In this document: piece by piece, positions 47,331 through 59,472 of the stretch
Numbering within the stretch: position 1 is the first letter of the stretch
How the letters are laid out: every line of letters begins with the position of its first letter
Assembly (NCBI RefSeq): GCF_905115235.1
Contig: NC_051852.1
Location: forward strand, 36,033,199-36,097,198
Source of the DNA: Hermetia illucens
Lineage: Eukaryota > Arthropoda > Insecta > Diptera > Stratiomyidae
Direction: 5' to 3'
DNA length: 64,000 nt
Translations under genes and position numbers: made by a program
Notes under the pieces: generated by a model
The model's database searches: none
What the model was told of the DNA's origin: nothing
The model's input: only the letters and a program-made list of their open reading frames with translations

Positions 47331-48616
47331 GAAATAAACAGAATTCAGCTGAAGATAAACACCAACAAAACCGATGCTGTCAGCTGGTCTACCCACTCGA
47401 AATCATATTTGTCCATCATAATTTTGTCTCATGGGGGCTAGTGTTTCGCGTTTTGTGTCATGTATATAGTTAGTTTTCGACTTGTTATTCATGAGTCCAA
47501 GTTCAATTTCCGCTGACTATGTAAATGTGCAAATATTCCGAGCGCCATACATATTCTATTAAGGGAAAGTTGCGTCCTTAAAGAACTATTGTGGCCGAGC
47601 CCCATACATATGGTTTCCACGGAGTTTACCATCCTGAGGAGGTACTACTCGGCTGAAGAGCATTTTAAACTGACTTGGCTCTCATTACTTTGTATTATGG
47701 TTTTTACCAAGCGAAGTAGACCTTTCTAATTTCCTCTTACTTTGAAGTTGGCTGAGGATTTGCAGTGGCCAAGGAAGGATTAGTTTCAAATGTTTTTTAG
47801 AAGCTTTAGCTCTGGTCACCACATTGTCTCAGTCGCCTTCACGTAAATATGTAAATATATAATATGAAATTGTAATTCATTATTGAAAACAAATCAAAAG
47901 AATGTAAACACATTAATAAAGGTGGTCATGAGACAAGTTAATCAGAGATACTTATAACAGCAAATTATTCTATTTATAATCACAGTTTATCAATTTGTCA
48001 GCAATTCAATGATAATCAAATGCTCTATGTTCTGAATGCAAATCATTCAGTCGTTCAACTATGCCGTTTTCATAAAAGCTATCTGGGAAAATTCGTCTGG
48101 TTCAGGAAGGAAATGTACATACTTGATTCATATATAAATCTTACTTCTAAAAGAAATTGGTAATTTGAAATGTCAAAATCAAGAAACAATTCGCATGGAA
48201 AGTAAGCCGATACCAAAAATACCTTCGGGGGACGATGGGAACCCTTTACATTTGGGCGGGATTTGCATGATAAAGTAACTCAGATAATGTTGTCATTTTC
48301 CGTGATTCATAGAGTCAACATATTACCAGATAGCTTGAATATCAACATTCCATTACTGTTTTAATAATTATTTAATAAAACTTTTAAAAACTTCGGACTA
48401 CAACTAAGGAAACCATAGCAGCAGAATTGCGGTTTGAAATACCTGATAATCATGAATAGAGAGTTATTTGAATTCCCATAAAATAAATGGAGAAATTTCT
48501 CTCAAATCTAATTTTAGTGGATTAAACAATATTAGGGCAGAAGATAATTATTAAATGATGAAAACTGTTGAGTAACTCCAATAATTCTTCAATAATTATG
48601 TGGAATGAAAACCGAA
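47331..48616 (+). repeat. H1 unit 6, 5' flank with LINE relic
   Basis: 47385-47520 is a decayed copy of the LINE tail at 44930-45090 (CGAAATCATATTTGTCCATC). From 47760 H1 flank wording resumes (GTGGCCAAGGAAGGATTAG; AATCAAATGCTC) and runs to the promoter. Confidence 0.65.
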
Positions 48617-48695
48617 ATGTCGATTGCCCTTCTTCGCGGTTCTCATGAGTTGATGCCCTTTTGGTAGATTTCGGTTATCAGACATTGTCAAACTG
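48617..48695 (+). promoter_or_regulatory. H1-6 core promoter block
   Basis: CTTCTTCGCGGTTCTCATGA and CAGACATTGTCAAACTG (48679-48695); TATA-less. Confidence 0.5.
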
Positions 48696-48748
48696 TGAAG
48701 TTTGTGTTTATACTTTGAGGATTTATCTTGTACTCGAACCTATTCGCT

Positions 48749-49372
48749 ATGGCAGAAGGATCAGCACCAGTCGCCGCCCCAGCCGCAGCCAGCCCGAAGA
48801 AAGGAAAGAAAGCAGCAGGTGGACCAAAGAAGCCGAAGTCAAAGCCAACTCATCCCCCAACTTCTTCAATGGTGAACGCTGCTATTAAGTCTCTGAAGGA
48901 ACGTGGAGGTTCATCGCTTCCAGCCATCAAGAAGTACTTGGCCGCCAACTACAAAGTCGATGTCCAGAAACTGGCTCCTTTCATCAAGAAGTACCTGAAG
49001 AGCGCTGTTGCCTCTGGAAAATTGGTGCAAACTAAGGGAAGTGGTGCCTCCGGTTCATTCAAGCTCCCAGCGAAGGAAAAGACTGAAAAGGCGGCTAAAC
49101 CGAAGAAGGCAGCAGCAAAGAAACCTAAAGCCGCAGCTAAACCAAAGAAGACTGGAGAGAAGAAAGCAGCTAAACCCAAGAAGCCTGCCGCAGCTAAGAA
49201 AGCAGCATCTGGTGCCGCTAAAGCAGCCAAGAAATCTGGAACTGTAAAATCCAAGGCACCAAAGGAGAAGAAGGCGAAAGCCCCAAAAGTAGCTAAAAAG
49301 GCACCAAAGCCAAAGAAGGCAGCAGGAGCAACAAAGAAAGCGGCTCCGAAAAAGGCAGCAGCGAAGAAGTAA
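48749..49372 (+). CDS. Linker histone H1, copy 6
   Basis: Intact 207-residue H1 of the right (MAEGS) group. An upstream in-frame ATG at 48728 would add seven residues (MYSNLFA), but it falls in the 5' UTR and is not kept in the other copies, so the ATG at 48749 was chosen. Variants: KSAVASGK (T to A, shared with copy 4 of the left group), [14 protein letters not shown]. Otherwise the globular domain equals copies 1-3. Flanked by R1 debris to the left and a spacer with R1 and SINE pieces to the right. Confidence 0.96.
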   Translation: MAEGSAPVAAPAAASPKKGKKAAGGPKKPKSKPTHPPTSSMVNAAIKSLKERGGSSLPAIKKYLAANYKVDVQKLAPFIKKYLKSAVASGKLVQTKGSGASGSFKLPAKEKTEKAAKPKKAAAKKPKAAAKPKKTGEKKAAKPKKPAAAKKAASGAAKAAKKSGTVKSKAPKEKKAKAPKVAKKAPKPKKAAGATKKAAPKKAAAKK

Positions 49373-49425
49373 ATTGTGAATAGAATCGATTTCTATTTCA
49401 TTGAGGATTCCTCACAAAACCCAAA

Positions 49426-49462
49426 AGTCCTTTTCAGGACTACCATAAATCTTCCCAAAGAG
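49426..49462 (+). terminator. H1-6 histone stem-loop and downstream element
   Basis: AGTCCTTTTCAGGACT (49426-49441) is a fully paired stem with the canonical TTTC loop, followed by ACCA; CAAAGAG at 49456-49462. Confidence 0.88.
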
Positions 49463-50560
49463 TAAAATTCCATTTCTGCTTCAGTTATACTGTTGTAATA
49501 CGGAAGCGACTATCAAATGATGACATCCACGCCGATGTAAGCCGCTTTTTTGGTTATGCACATTCAGAAGAGAATTCCTAAATTTATTGCACGAGTTCTC
49601 AACTGAAGAAAAAAAAACGAAACTGCATTAAATTTTGCAAAATGGCTTACTTGAAATTGGAATGCCATTAAGCAACATTTTCTGGAAGATTTTCTTTTGC
49701 AATGAACTTTACGTTGCAAGAATATTATGTTGCAATACAGATTCTATTCGGGGCTAAGGTGAATAACGTCCCTTCTTACCTTTCTGATCAGGACTTCTTA
49801 TCAAATCTGAAGCAAATGTTGGCCAAATGTATCGCCTTACTTAATGGTGGGACCACTCTCTTCCCTGGGAAAGAGTCCAATACTTTGGCAGATTGATTTC
49901 GATCACACGGCAGTGGCAATCTCACCAGACACCCTGCCCGCCTGCTCTGCGGATCATCATCACTGAAAGCGGTTACGGATCTTGTCGCAATACAGCGAAG
50001 GAGTAAGTTGGTTCTCAAATCAGTCCGGTTCGCCTTCAAGTAGATGACGAGCTCAAGACCACTTTATCCTAAACTAAAAATTGTGGGTATCTAAGCTGGA
50101 ACTAAGATTGCAAATCTGGGTTTTATTGAATATAATTCATACCCTTACTAAGAGACAAAGGAGCGCGGCAACCTCTGATGAAACCGTTCAGCCAAACAAT
50201 GTTTTTGAGATGCTTACTTTGTTTTAGCATTGCCTGATTTTTTTTGGAACCCCGAGCTCTGGTCACCTTTGATTGTCTTTATGCAATGACAACGGGCTGC
50301 GGATTATCCAACTGGCAGTATCGGACGAAATGTTGGAGGATGGAGGAGCTTTGAGGGACCAAGGTCAGTTAGAACTAAAAATTAGCAGATTGTAGGAAGA
50401 TATCTGTGCTCTATTGCAAGAACAATCAGACCCTAGTCATATAGGATAAAGTGTCATAAAAAGGTTTAGCAAGACCAACGGTGGGACACAGGCTGCGCAA
50501 TGCGGACCATACCGTAATTCGTGGGGCATGTGGAACAAGTGATGCAAGAAACAATGAACA
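49463..50560 (+). repeat. H1 unit 6, 3' spacer
   Basis: Unit wording at 49650 (GAAATTGGAATGCCATTAAG), 49890-50130 and 50160-50330. An inserted stretch at 49700-49850 has a 64-codon open frame starting MNFTLQEYY that I do not recognise and do not call a gene. Confidence 0.55.
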
Positions 50561-50569
50561 ATGAAACAA

Positions 50570-50715
50570 TTAATCTTGAGCTACCACGTCCCAGCTGGTA
50601 CCACAATAGCACAGTACGGCGAGATGTTAGCCAGTATTCAGTTGAACGCTCGAGATTATAGCTCTAACATAGTTTCCGGCGATCTCAATGCGGGGGGAAG
50701 CTGAATGACGACGGG
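50570..50715 (+). mobile_element. R1-clade LINE endonuclease scrap
   Basis: The frame reads PAGTTIAQYGEMLASIQLNA and SSNIVSGDLNAG, the GDLNA/GDFNA block of the R1-clade endonuclease. About 150 bases, nothing more of the element seen. Confidence 0.5.
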
Positions 50716-51180
50716 TAATATTTTCATCTAAAGCTTTGAAACTAACGGGCCATTTTTATTGTCATTGAAAAAGAAGGAAGTGAAGCGAAATCTATTTTTT
50801 TCATTGGCTTAAAAAATACTACTGAAGAATATGAGGCAATAAGTGAAATTAAAAAAAAACAACATTTTTTCGATCGAAGTTCGATTTTTTGTGGGATCAA
50901 TTGTATCTAGATATAGTATAGAATATATTTGTAAAGTGATCTTTTGATATTCGGAAATTATACTGTTAAACACGTAATAAGTCACATACCAGATTTATGA
51001 CGATCGTCCTAACAAATCGCGTATTTATCGGTCCGAATGACGTGCGAATGGCTTTGCTAAAAGGACAAGAAATGAAGCCAAGGCTGTACATGTATTTATT
51101 GAAGAAACTTAAAGTTTATGGCCTAGGTATAGCAGATTAGTTAAGATTTTATGGCTAAAAATCACATTCTACTTTTTAAA
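50716..51180. other. No gene or recognisable repeat seen
   Basis: AT-rich DNA with short poly(A)/poly(T) runs. No motif or frame that I can support. Confidence 0.4.
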
Positions 51181-51645
51181 TGCGTTTTTCTCGAAACTAA
51201 TAATAATAATCGTTGGCGCAACAATCCGTATTGGATCAGGGCCTTGAAGTGTGTTAGAGCACTTCATTCAAGACCGTAACGGTACACTACAATACACTGT
51301 AGGAGGCAATGTGGTCAGCATTGCGCTCGCCTAAGATTATTACCCCGATTTGGCTCAGGTACTCATTCACAGCTGAGTCGACTGGTATCCGACGTTAAAT
51401 CACGATACAAATTCCACTGCCACCAGTGAGATTTGAATCGCGACCTCCCGTACGACAGCCTTGTGCTCTAACCACCCAGCTATCCGGACATAACTGCATA
51501 TTGAAAATCTGCTGCCACCATAGCCAAAAATCCATCCAACGAAATTCTTTGAAATGTTCACAACTTATTCAGAACATATTTGTACGGTCCGCAAACTAGG
51601 ATAATTCGGATCCATTCGGTAATTTTTTTAGTCATTCAAGAAGCC
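51181..51645 (+). repeat. Repeat B, second copy, split by a SINE
   Basis: TTTTTCTCGAAACT (51185-51198) and AACTGCATATTGAAAATC (51492 on) are continuous at 5958-5985 in the other copy. The SINE at 51199-51489 sits between them with AACT repeated on both sides. Confidence 0.7.
51199..51489 (-). mobile_element. tRNA-derived SINE, full length, minus strand
   Basis: Reverse complement of the 25163 copy with few differences: ATT-type tail at the left, then CGTAACGGTACACTACA, and the tRNA-like head (A box and B box on the minus strand, GATTTGAATCGCGACC side) ending at GTCCGG (51489). Target duplication AACT at 51195-51198 and 51492-51495. Confidence 0.88.
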
Positions 51646-51789
51646 CTAAAAAAATACCAAAATTAAAAAAAAAAGCTTAACACGACATCAAAAATTTAGT
51701 TTTTAATATTTTTTAATAATCCTAGTTTGCTTCTTTAAGATTTTCGCAGCACCCTCTAGCGCGGAAGCAGAAAAAAATTGAAATAATAA

Positions 51790-52010
51790 AAACTTGTTGT
51801 TTCTTTTTCGTTGGTGTGGGTATTTATTCTTGCAAATACCGATATTTCGGGAACCACTTGTTCCCTTCATCAGTGCAAACAAATGCTCTGTATTTCAATA
51901 ATGGGCTGGGAAAATTATTACGCATGCTCAAGATATTAATAAATATATGGAGAAAAATTCGTATATTCCCATAACTGCGAAGGGGGGGAGCGAAATTGCT
52001 TTTTTTCATG
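51790..52010 (-). mobile_element. Penelope-like element 3' end fragment
   Basis: Minus strand reads GATGAAGGGAACAAGTGG, TTCCCGAAATATCGGTATTT, wording typical of Penelope element ends and parallel to the end of the element at 31440. Only the end is present; old and broken. Confidence 0.5.
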
Positions 52011-52289
52011 GAAAATGGTCATTGGGGTACCAAGTGAAACATGGGGGAAATAGAACTCAAAATGTCTGCCCCAAAAAGTAAATGAGCGAGTCACTGACGT
52101 TAGACATACTTTACGAGAAAATCATTGCAATGCACAAATCCAGATAGGAATTTGCCCTTGGCCAGGTTAGACCCTCTGACCTATTCGCATTTATACTCTA
52201 TCTGGTATTGCTCTATCCAAGATTTGACGAATACCCCTCTGGGATTGTTTGTGGCGTTTAGCCACGAGGTATGCTTAGCATTTGTAGTT

Positions 52290-53450
52290 GTACCTGGTTA
52301 GGTAAAGCCACACATCACTTTGAGCGTCTTCATTCGAAATAAATTTCGAATGTTGTTGACCCCGCTGCGCCACACATTCAAGTCGGCAGCTAAAATATAA
52401 TAATTATGCAGCTTGTTCAGTTCGAGTACCGTAAACAGAGAATGGAATTCCTTCTTGAACTTGCCTCGATTATTTTCCACTGCAGAGACTGACAGAATGT
52501 ATAAATTCCCTCCTCTAGGTAGTGAAAACAGAATACAAGAGACTTCGATCCATTCAAAGGTTTCAAATTCAGGCCTATTGATATGCCTGAAACGATAATG
52601 GCGACCCACAAGTATTCCTGTACTACCTCCCCCATCATAATTTCATCTATCGTTCCTCACGAATTCAAAATCCTTGAATGTTATCGAATGCCTCGGACTG
52701 AGGTGGGTTTCTGAAATTAAGACAATGTCAGGCTGTTGTCTGGCGGCGAAATCGAGGAGCTCCGTTTTTCGGTGGATTCCTACAATGGAATTCACATTAA
52801 TCGCGAAGATTCGGAGACCATCCAGTGGTACCGCTGTGACTGCAGACCTAGCAACGGGCATACTGTTTGTGTAAATATTCTGTTATACTGTTTATTTTTG
52901 TATTGTGTACCTGTAGCGTATGTTACATTTTTTTACATATGGTTAATATTTGATTGAGGATGGTGTTTATCCCGCCACTTGCTTCTTGTAGGGGCTTCTT
53001 AGCTCCCACTTGTCGAACTACTTCTGCAAACTGGATCCCCAAGACGATTGGTGTCGAGGGGACGGTACCGTTCAACGCCGCAGACACCTTCGTCCTTTAG
53101 GCCGATCTTGACGCCTGCTGTCTAGTGACCTTAACATTGCGGTATGCGGGACATCCACGGTATGAAGCTGGATGCCCTCGGCTTTCGCAGTTGACGCAGA
53201 AGGTTTTTTCCTTGCCGTCTGCTTCAGTCAGCGAACATTCGGCTGCGGTGTGGCCGTTCCCGCACTTTACACATCGCAAGGTCATCTGACAATTTACTGC
53301 CGAGTGACCATAGCGCTGGTATCTTCGACACTGGGCTATTTCGCCCCTCAGCAGGAGCTCAAAAGGAATGGCCTGGTAATTAAGCGACCTGATGCCGATC
53401 AGATCGCTTCCCCGGCTCTCCGGACTTATCTGGTCCGCCACCCGTCGGTC
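52290..53450 (-). mobile_element. Jockey-clade LINE, 5' half (gag and endonuclease), broken
   Basis: Minus strand: ORF1 end (53441-53097) with three zinc knuckles, AQCRRYQRYGHSAVNC, CVKCGNGHTAAEC and CVNCESRGHPASYRGCP (the first has lost one Cys). Then the endonuclease start (52861-52643) LRIFAINVNSI, PDIVLISETHLSPRH, and a further 103 codons with GGNLYILSVSAVENN and YILAADLNVW. The RT is absent to the left. A different Jockey family from the one at 39310. Confidence 0.8.
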
Positions 53451-53529
53451 TTTTTATTAATAATATTAATTTGTAGACAAGTCCGTTCTTTACAAATGCC
53501 AGCCTACTTCTTACTAGCACACACAGCAG

Positions 53530-54130
53530 CTGGGTTTAAAGATCGATGGTAAATTGAGTTTCAAAAGTGTTAGGATTATACGCGATATGAAGCTAGATTA
53601 TCTGCAGTGATGATGATGCCTGATATCGGAATTACAAGATAGCACATAGATGAGCTAGTTTTTGCTATCTTGGAAATGATCCCCTGTATTTTTTAGCGTA
53701 TAAGGCGTACTATCTCTTCCAGAGAAAAAGGGTCAATCCAACCGAAGTGGTTGCGAACTTCCGAAGAGCCACTAGGAAGAAACTGCACAGGAAATCGCGG
53801 TAACAAAAGGATGATTCCGGAAAGGGCATACACTGACCCCGTGTATTGGAAAAGGCATGTGGAGTAGAATTACCACTCGACACATTTCTTTACTTGGCAC
53901 GATAATTATAGGAAGTATTTGCATTGCTTCCGATTCGTCGAGTTGAATGTGCCGGTTCATGTAGGAGAGAAAAAGGCTGAATGATGCTCTCACCGTGTAA
54001 ATCCATAACTTTGTGTAGAGGTCAAAGAAATGAAAGGAATCCAAAAAGCTTGACACAGGCATAAAATTAACATGTTGGTGCAGTTTAGAGCCCCTCGCGA
54101 AATTAGCAGGACTAGACTGAAAATAAAAAC
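53530..54130 (+). mobile_element. R1-clade LINE 3' fragment
   Basis: Parallels 61090-61690 nearly base for base in places (GGAATTACAAGATAGCACAT; GAAATGATCCCCTGTATTTT). All frames broken. Confidence 0.65.
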
Positions 54131-54731
54131 GAATCCTTCGGACCTTCAACTATGTCAAGGGTGAGTCAAGGAAGTTAACTGGGAAATTTCCTCTCGTTTC
54201 CCAGGGAAATAAAATTAATTGATAAATATATAAATCATAGGCCAAACATCTAAATATTCCTAAAATATGTTGATTGTTTGAAATGTCAAAATCAAAAAAA
54301 TAATTCATACCGAAAGTAAGCAGATACCAAAAATACTTGTGGGGGATCGGTAGGAACTCTCTACACTTGGGATGGATTTGCATGGTAAAGTAAGTCAGAT
54401 AATGTTGCCATTTTTCGTGATTCACAAAGCCAAGATATTAAAAGATAGCTTGAATATTAACATTCCATTACACTTCTGATAGTTATTTGATAAAACTCTT
54501 AAAAACTTCGGACTACAACTAAGGAAATCATAGAAGTAGAGTGGCGATTTGAAATACCTGATAATCATGAATAGAAAGTTATTTGAATTATCATAAAATA
54601 AATGTAGAAATTTCTCTCAAATCTAATTTTAGGGGATTAAATAATATCAGGGCAACAGATAATTGTTGAATCTTAAAAATTTTTGAGGAACTCCAATAAT
54701 TATTCAATAATTTTGTAGAATGAAAACCAAA
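54131..54731 (+). repeat. H1 unit 7, 5' flank, short
   Basis: H1 flank wording from about 54225 (AAATCATAGGCCAAACATC) to TCAGGGCAACAGATAATTG; the more distal flank is replaced by R1 debris. Confidence 0.7.
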
Positions 54732-54810
54732 ATGTCGACTACCCTTCTTCGTGATTCTCATGAGTTGGTGCTCTCTTGGTAGATTTCGGTAATCAGCCAT
54801 TGTCAAACTG
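54732..54810 (+). promoter_or_regulatory. H1-7 core promoter block
   Basis: CTTCTTCGTGATTCTCATGA and CAGCCATTGTCAAACTG (54794-54810); the A to C change in CAGACATT is unique to this copy. TATA-less. Confidence 0.48.
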
Positions 54811-54863
54811 TTAAGTTTGTGTTTACATTTGGAGGATTTATCTAGTATTCGAACCTATTCGCT

Positions 54864-55487
54864 ATGGCAGAAGGATCAGCACCAGTCGCCGCCCCAGCCG
54901 CAGCCAGCCCGAAGAAAGGAAAGAAAGCAGCAGGTGGACCGAAGAAGCCGAAGTCAAAACCGACTCATCCCCCAACTTCTTCAATGGTGAACGCCGCTAT
55001 CAAGGCTCTGAAGGAACGTGGAGGCTCATCGCTGCCTGCCATCAAGAAATACTTGGCTGCCAACTACAAAGTTGATGTCACCAAATTGGCTCCTTTCATC
55101 AAGAAGTATCTGAAGAGCGCGGTTACCTCTGGAAAATTGGTTCAAACTAAGGGAAGTGGTGCCTCCGGTTCATTCAAGCTCCCAGCTAAGGAGAAGACGG
55201 AAAAGGCGGCTAAACCAAAGAAGGCAGCAGCAAAGAAACCTAAAGCTGCCGCTAAACCAAAGAAGACGGGTGAGAAGAAAGCAGCTAAACCAAAGAAGCC
55301 TGCCGCAGCTAAGAAAGCAGCATCTGGTGCCGCTAAAGCAGCAAAGAAATCTGGAACTGTAAAATCCAAGGCACCAAAAGAGAAGAAAGCGAAAGCCCCA
55401 AAAGTAGCTAAAAAGGCACCAAAACCCAAGAAGGCAGCAGGAGCGACAAAGAAAGCGGCTCCCAAAAAGGCACCAGCGAAGAAGTAA
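54864..55487 (+). CDS. Linker histone H1, copy 7
   Basis: Intact 207-residue H1 of the right (MAEGS) group. Unique IKALKERGG (Ser to Ala in helix 1 region of the globular domain) and KKAPAKK at the C-terminus. DVTKLAP is shared with copy 4 of the left group, at the codon level too (GTCACCAAATTG), which suggests gene conversion across the array. Tail: [14 protein letters not shown]. Probably functional. Confidence 0.96.
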   Translation: MAEGSAPVAAPAAASPKKGKKAAGGPKKPKSKPTHPPTSSMVNAAIKALKERGGSSLPAIKKYLAANYKVDVTKLAPFIKKYLKSAVTSGKLVQTKGSGASGSFKLPAKEKTEKAAKPKKAAAKKPKAAAKPKKTGEKKAAKPKKPAAAKKAASGAAKAAKKSGTVKSKAPKEKKAKAPKVAKKAPKPKKAAGATKKAAPKKAPAKK

Positions 55488-55540
55488 ATTGTGAATAGAG
55501 TCGATCTCAATTTCATTGAGGATTCCTCACACAACCCAAA

Positions 55541-55577
55541 AGTCCTTTTCAGGGCTACCATACATCTTTCCAAAGAG
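55541..55577 (+). terminator. H1-7 histone stem-loop and downstream element
   Basis: AGTCCTTTTCAGGGCT at 55541-55556, then ACCA; CAAAGAG at 55571-55577. Confidence 0.88.
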
Positions 55578-56689
55578 TAAAATTCCATATCCGCTTTGAT
55601 TACATTGTTGCGAACAAGCAAATTCAGGTCCTATTTGCTCGGACGATAATTTCTTTACCCTGTGTGATGGTAGTCCCTTTCGGGGTCGCTGGAAGCCGCT
55701 TTTTTTGTTACGCACATTCAATTTGATAGAAATTGAAATGCCATTGAGTAACAGCGAAGTGGCCAATACTTTGACTGATCGATTTCAATCGCACGCTATC
55801 GCTATCCCGTGTGTCTGTCCTGCGGATGAGCGTGACCGAACGCGGTTACGGATTTTGCTTATTCGAGCGCTACAACGAAAGAGTAAGTTGATCCTCAAAT
55901 CAGTGCGGCCACCATTAAGTAGATGGCGAGGCCAGGACTACTCTATTCTGAAATAAAAATTGTGGGTATCTAAGCTGAAATCAACCAAGGTTGCAAATCT
56001 GACGATGATGAATATAATTCATAAGAAGGGAGGCAGTCTCTGATGAAACCATTCAGCCGAACAATGTTTTTGAAAAGCTTATACTTTCTTAGCAACAGCG
56101 GTTTAAAGTTGTTTTTTATGCCTCTCATTGCCACCTTAATGAGTAGGGATTCTTGCTAAGCCACTTGAAAATATATACGTTCGCTTTCCGACTTGTCGAC
56201 GCGTACTTCCGTCGTACGTGGTACTTCCGCTAACTCCGAGTTTCGAATACCTCCTTTGATGCGTTCACAATCATTTTATGGGCAGCGTACATTTGGTGTC
56301 CACTGAGTTGATAATCCAGAAAATGTCCTACCAGGCTCCTACCTGCCCTCATTGTTTCTTTTTGTGATTTTACTAAACGAACTGGATCTTTCAAAGTTTC
56401 TTTAACATTGAAGGTGTGTAGAGATTTAGAGTGGATAAAGAAGGATTAGTTACAATTGGTAATTCATTGCTTTTTAAAAAGCCCTACTTCTGGCCACCTC
56501 TGGTTGTCTTTATGCAAATATATATAAATGACAACGGACTACGGATTAATCAACAAGCGGTGTTGCACGAAACGGTTGTTGGAAGTACCTATTTTGCGCA
56601 GAAATTGGTCCACAAACGTATAGGGAGGCCAATATAGACTCAAACCACTATCTCGTTGGCATGGTGGTCCACGCTTGAATAATAATACC
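55578..56689 (+). repeat. H1 unit 7, 3' spacer
   Basis: The cleanest example of the spacer: GAAATTGAAATGCCATTGAG (55730), GTGGGTATCTAAGCTGAAAT, a LINE tail relic at 56090-56290, CCTACCAGGCTCC (56327), AAGAAGGATTAGTTAC (56439) and the run up to the LINE-B piece. Confidence 0.65.
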
Positions 56690-58580
56690 ATCCAAAATCC
56701 CCTCTGACAATCAAGTGGAAGTTAGCATTGAAGTCATCCGTAACACCTGTCAACGACAAATAGAATTGCTACAAGAGGTCTTGAAGAAGAACTATCAACA
56801 AACGATCAAATCAAATGATCAGTCGCAAAAGAAGTGGGGACGACGAACGGGCAAATACTGCATAGCGGGGAATGCTGCACGTTTAAAGAACGCTGGCATG
56901 CATAGAGACCTACCAGGAGCTTAATAAAGTGGAGAAACGACCTCGCAAACAGAAGAAGGAAGTCTGGGAGAACGAACAGATCTGTGAACTGGAAAAGTAC
57001 AGGTAACAACCGCACCAGAGGCTTTACCAATAAGTCAGCAGAATGAAGCTTTATACACCTCCATGCCCACTCTACCGAGACAAAGAGGGATATCTGATTT
57101 CTGGAGCGATGGATTGAGTAGTTTGATGAACTACTCAACAACCAAAATATCGGCGCGTCGGAGCTCCCGCCAACCGAAGACGATGAAGAAATGCTGCCAC
57201 CACCAAACATGGAAGAAACAGGCCGTGCAATTAAAAACCATAAATCGCCAGGAGCCGATGGAATAACACCCGAATCGAATAAATATGGAGGGAACCAACT
57301 ATATCAAGCGGTTCATCAACGTACACTCAAGATGTGGGACAGTGAATCAATGCCTGACGGCAGGAAACATCCCATACTTCAAAAAGGAGGATATCACGCA
57401 GTGCAACAATTATAGAGGTATCACGGTGCTGAGTACTATCTATAGGATATTCTCCTCTATCTTATTAGACCGGATGGTCCCATACACCCAGAACATCATA
57501 GGCCCTTATCAAAGAGGCTTCACTCCAAGCAAATCAGCAACAGATTAGATTTCCACTTGACGACAAGCGACAGAAAACTGTTAGAATATGGCCGTCAGTT
57601 GCAGAATCTATTCATCGACTTCAAGGTCGGTAAAACAGTATACGGCCATGAAGGAATTCGGTATTCCGACGAAATTAATAAGACTGACGGGCTGACTCTG
57701 ACCAATGTGTGAGGAAAGATAAAATCAGCAGGATGACTCATCAACAACGGTCTGAAACAAGGGGATGCTCTATCTGCCTCCTCTTTAACCTGGCCCTGAA
57801 AAAGTGATTCGTGATATAAATGCAAGAGGCACCATCCTCTTTAAGTTCACCCAACTACTGGCCTATGCTGACGATATTGACATCATGGGAAGAACAACCC
57901 GAGATGTAGTCTAGTTTCATCCAGATCGATTAGGTGGCGCGAGATCTTGGCCTGCATATTAATGAAGGCAAGACGAGGTACATGATGGCAACGTCAGTTC
58001 CAAAAACCAAAGAATGAACAACATCGAATCGCACTGGTCAAACGAAAACAATAAAGATAGGATACTATTGCTTTGAGACCTTTGACAACTTCTCCTATCT
58101 AGGGTCGAGAATCACAACCGATAACAGCTACGATGATGAAATTCGTGTACAATTATTGACAACCTATTTCAGCTTATAAAAACTGTTTCGTTCGAAACGT
58201 CTCACTGTAGGGTCAAAGCTCTTACTGTACAAGACAATAATCTTGTCAGTCGTGATGTATTCCTCGGAGACTAAGTTCTTAGCAAGAAAAAGTGCCAATT
58301 CTTGGCCGCGTTCGAGAGAAAAAAAAACTCCAATGAATATTTAGCCCCCAAAATGAGAATGGAAGATCCGTATTCTACATAACGACGAAATCTATGATAA
58401 ATACACGATCGTCAGGTTGCGCTAGGCACCCATGTCACTTAATCGGTATGCATGAGGATGATCCAACCCGAAAAGCCCATAAGGGCAATATCTATGGTAG
58501 AAAAAGAAGACGAAGCAGACCCTGCCTGAGATGGAGCGATGGTGTAGATTAGGACGCCAAATAGCTTTCAGGGATATATA
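56690..58580 (+). mobile_element. LINE-B, 5'-truncated, in H1 spacer
   Basis: Starts in the post-endonuclease linker and continues through the RT: IKNHKSPGADGITPE, NNYRGITVLSTIYRIFSSIL, LLAYADDIDIMG wording near 57860 (YADD kept), FETFDNFSYLGSRITTDNSY near 58080. Frames break many times. Near its 3' end an R1 piece is inserted; the LINE-B tail resumes at 59473. Confidence 0.8.
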
Positions 58581-58581
58581 T

Positions 58582-59472
58582 ATATTTTTTTTTTTATATG
58601 GATGGAGGTGGAAATCTTAGACAGACGCTGCTGCGCCAGGTTGCAGCAGTGTGTGGGATTCACACCCACTAAAGCCACCCCCACTCTTCCGCCCCTCCCC
58701 GCGGGACCACCGTGAAGTATTACTTCGCGGGGGAGGCTCTGGTTCGCTATACCAGCTCGTCCATGTCACGTCTCCGTCGCGCCGCCTTCCGAGCTCGATC
58801 CAACTCCAGGAGTTTTGTCTGCACCACGGCTACTGCCTCATTTACCGCCATCCAGTTTTCCTCCGACTTCAACATCTCTTCCACCAGGTTGGAGGGCTCG
58901 ATGTCCGCCCCTAAGATGCTGTTCAACCTCCTTTTCTGCTGCAGAAATCTGGGACAATAGAACATAACGTGCTCCGGGTCCTCGAGTGTAGCACCGCATT
59001 CAGGACAGTTGGGAGACTCGTCCAACTCGAAGCGATGCAAGTACTTCCTATAGCCACCGTGTCCCGTAAGGAACTGTGTCAGGTGGTAATTCAATTCTCC
59101 GTGCTTTCGGTTGACCCATTTCTCGATGCACGGGATCAATGTATGGGTCCACCTGCCCTTGTCAGAGTTATCCCATCGTTGTTGCCACTTGCCACACAAC
59201 TCTCTCCTGATGGCTTTTCGGAAATCCGCATTCACCTCGGCTGGATTTGCCTTCCGTTTTTCGTAGAGCCAGTGTGCCTCGCTCGCTAGAAGATCTATAG
59301 GGATCATTCCTGCGATAACACACACTGCCTCCGTCGACGCCGTCCTAAATGCGCTGCACACCCTTAGCGCAATTGGCCGGTATGCCGAACATATCTTCCT
59401 CCGGTTGACAGCGTGGTTCAACGCTCCCGCCCAGACAGCGGCCGCAGGATCGACCTCACCACTCCCGCGATG
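58582..59472 (-). mobile_element. R1-clade LINE 3' end, inserted in LINE-B
   Basis: A 224-codon minus frame (59421-58747) ends ORF2 of an R1-clade LINE: GRWTHTLIPCIEKWVNRKHG, the CCHC-type CPECGATLEDPEHVMFYCP and a basic coiled tail RKAARRRRDMDEL. A 3' UTR and poly(A) tail follow (poly-T on plus at 58582-58597). 5'-truncated. Flanking 15-base target duplications: AGCTTTCAGGGATAT (58566-58580) and AGCTTTTAGGGATAT (59475-59489). The open frame suggests a recent insertion. Confidence 0.85.

Noticed and set aside
49702-49896. 64-codon plus frame in the unit 6 spacer
   Set aside because: No domain, not conserved in other units, no promoter or 3' signals.
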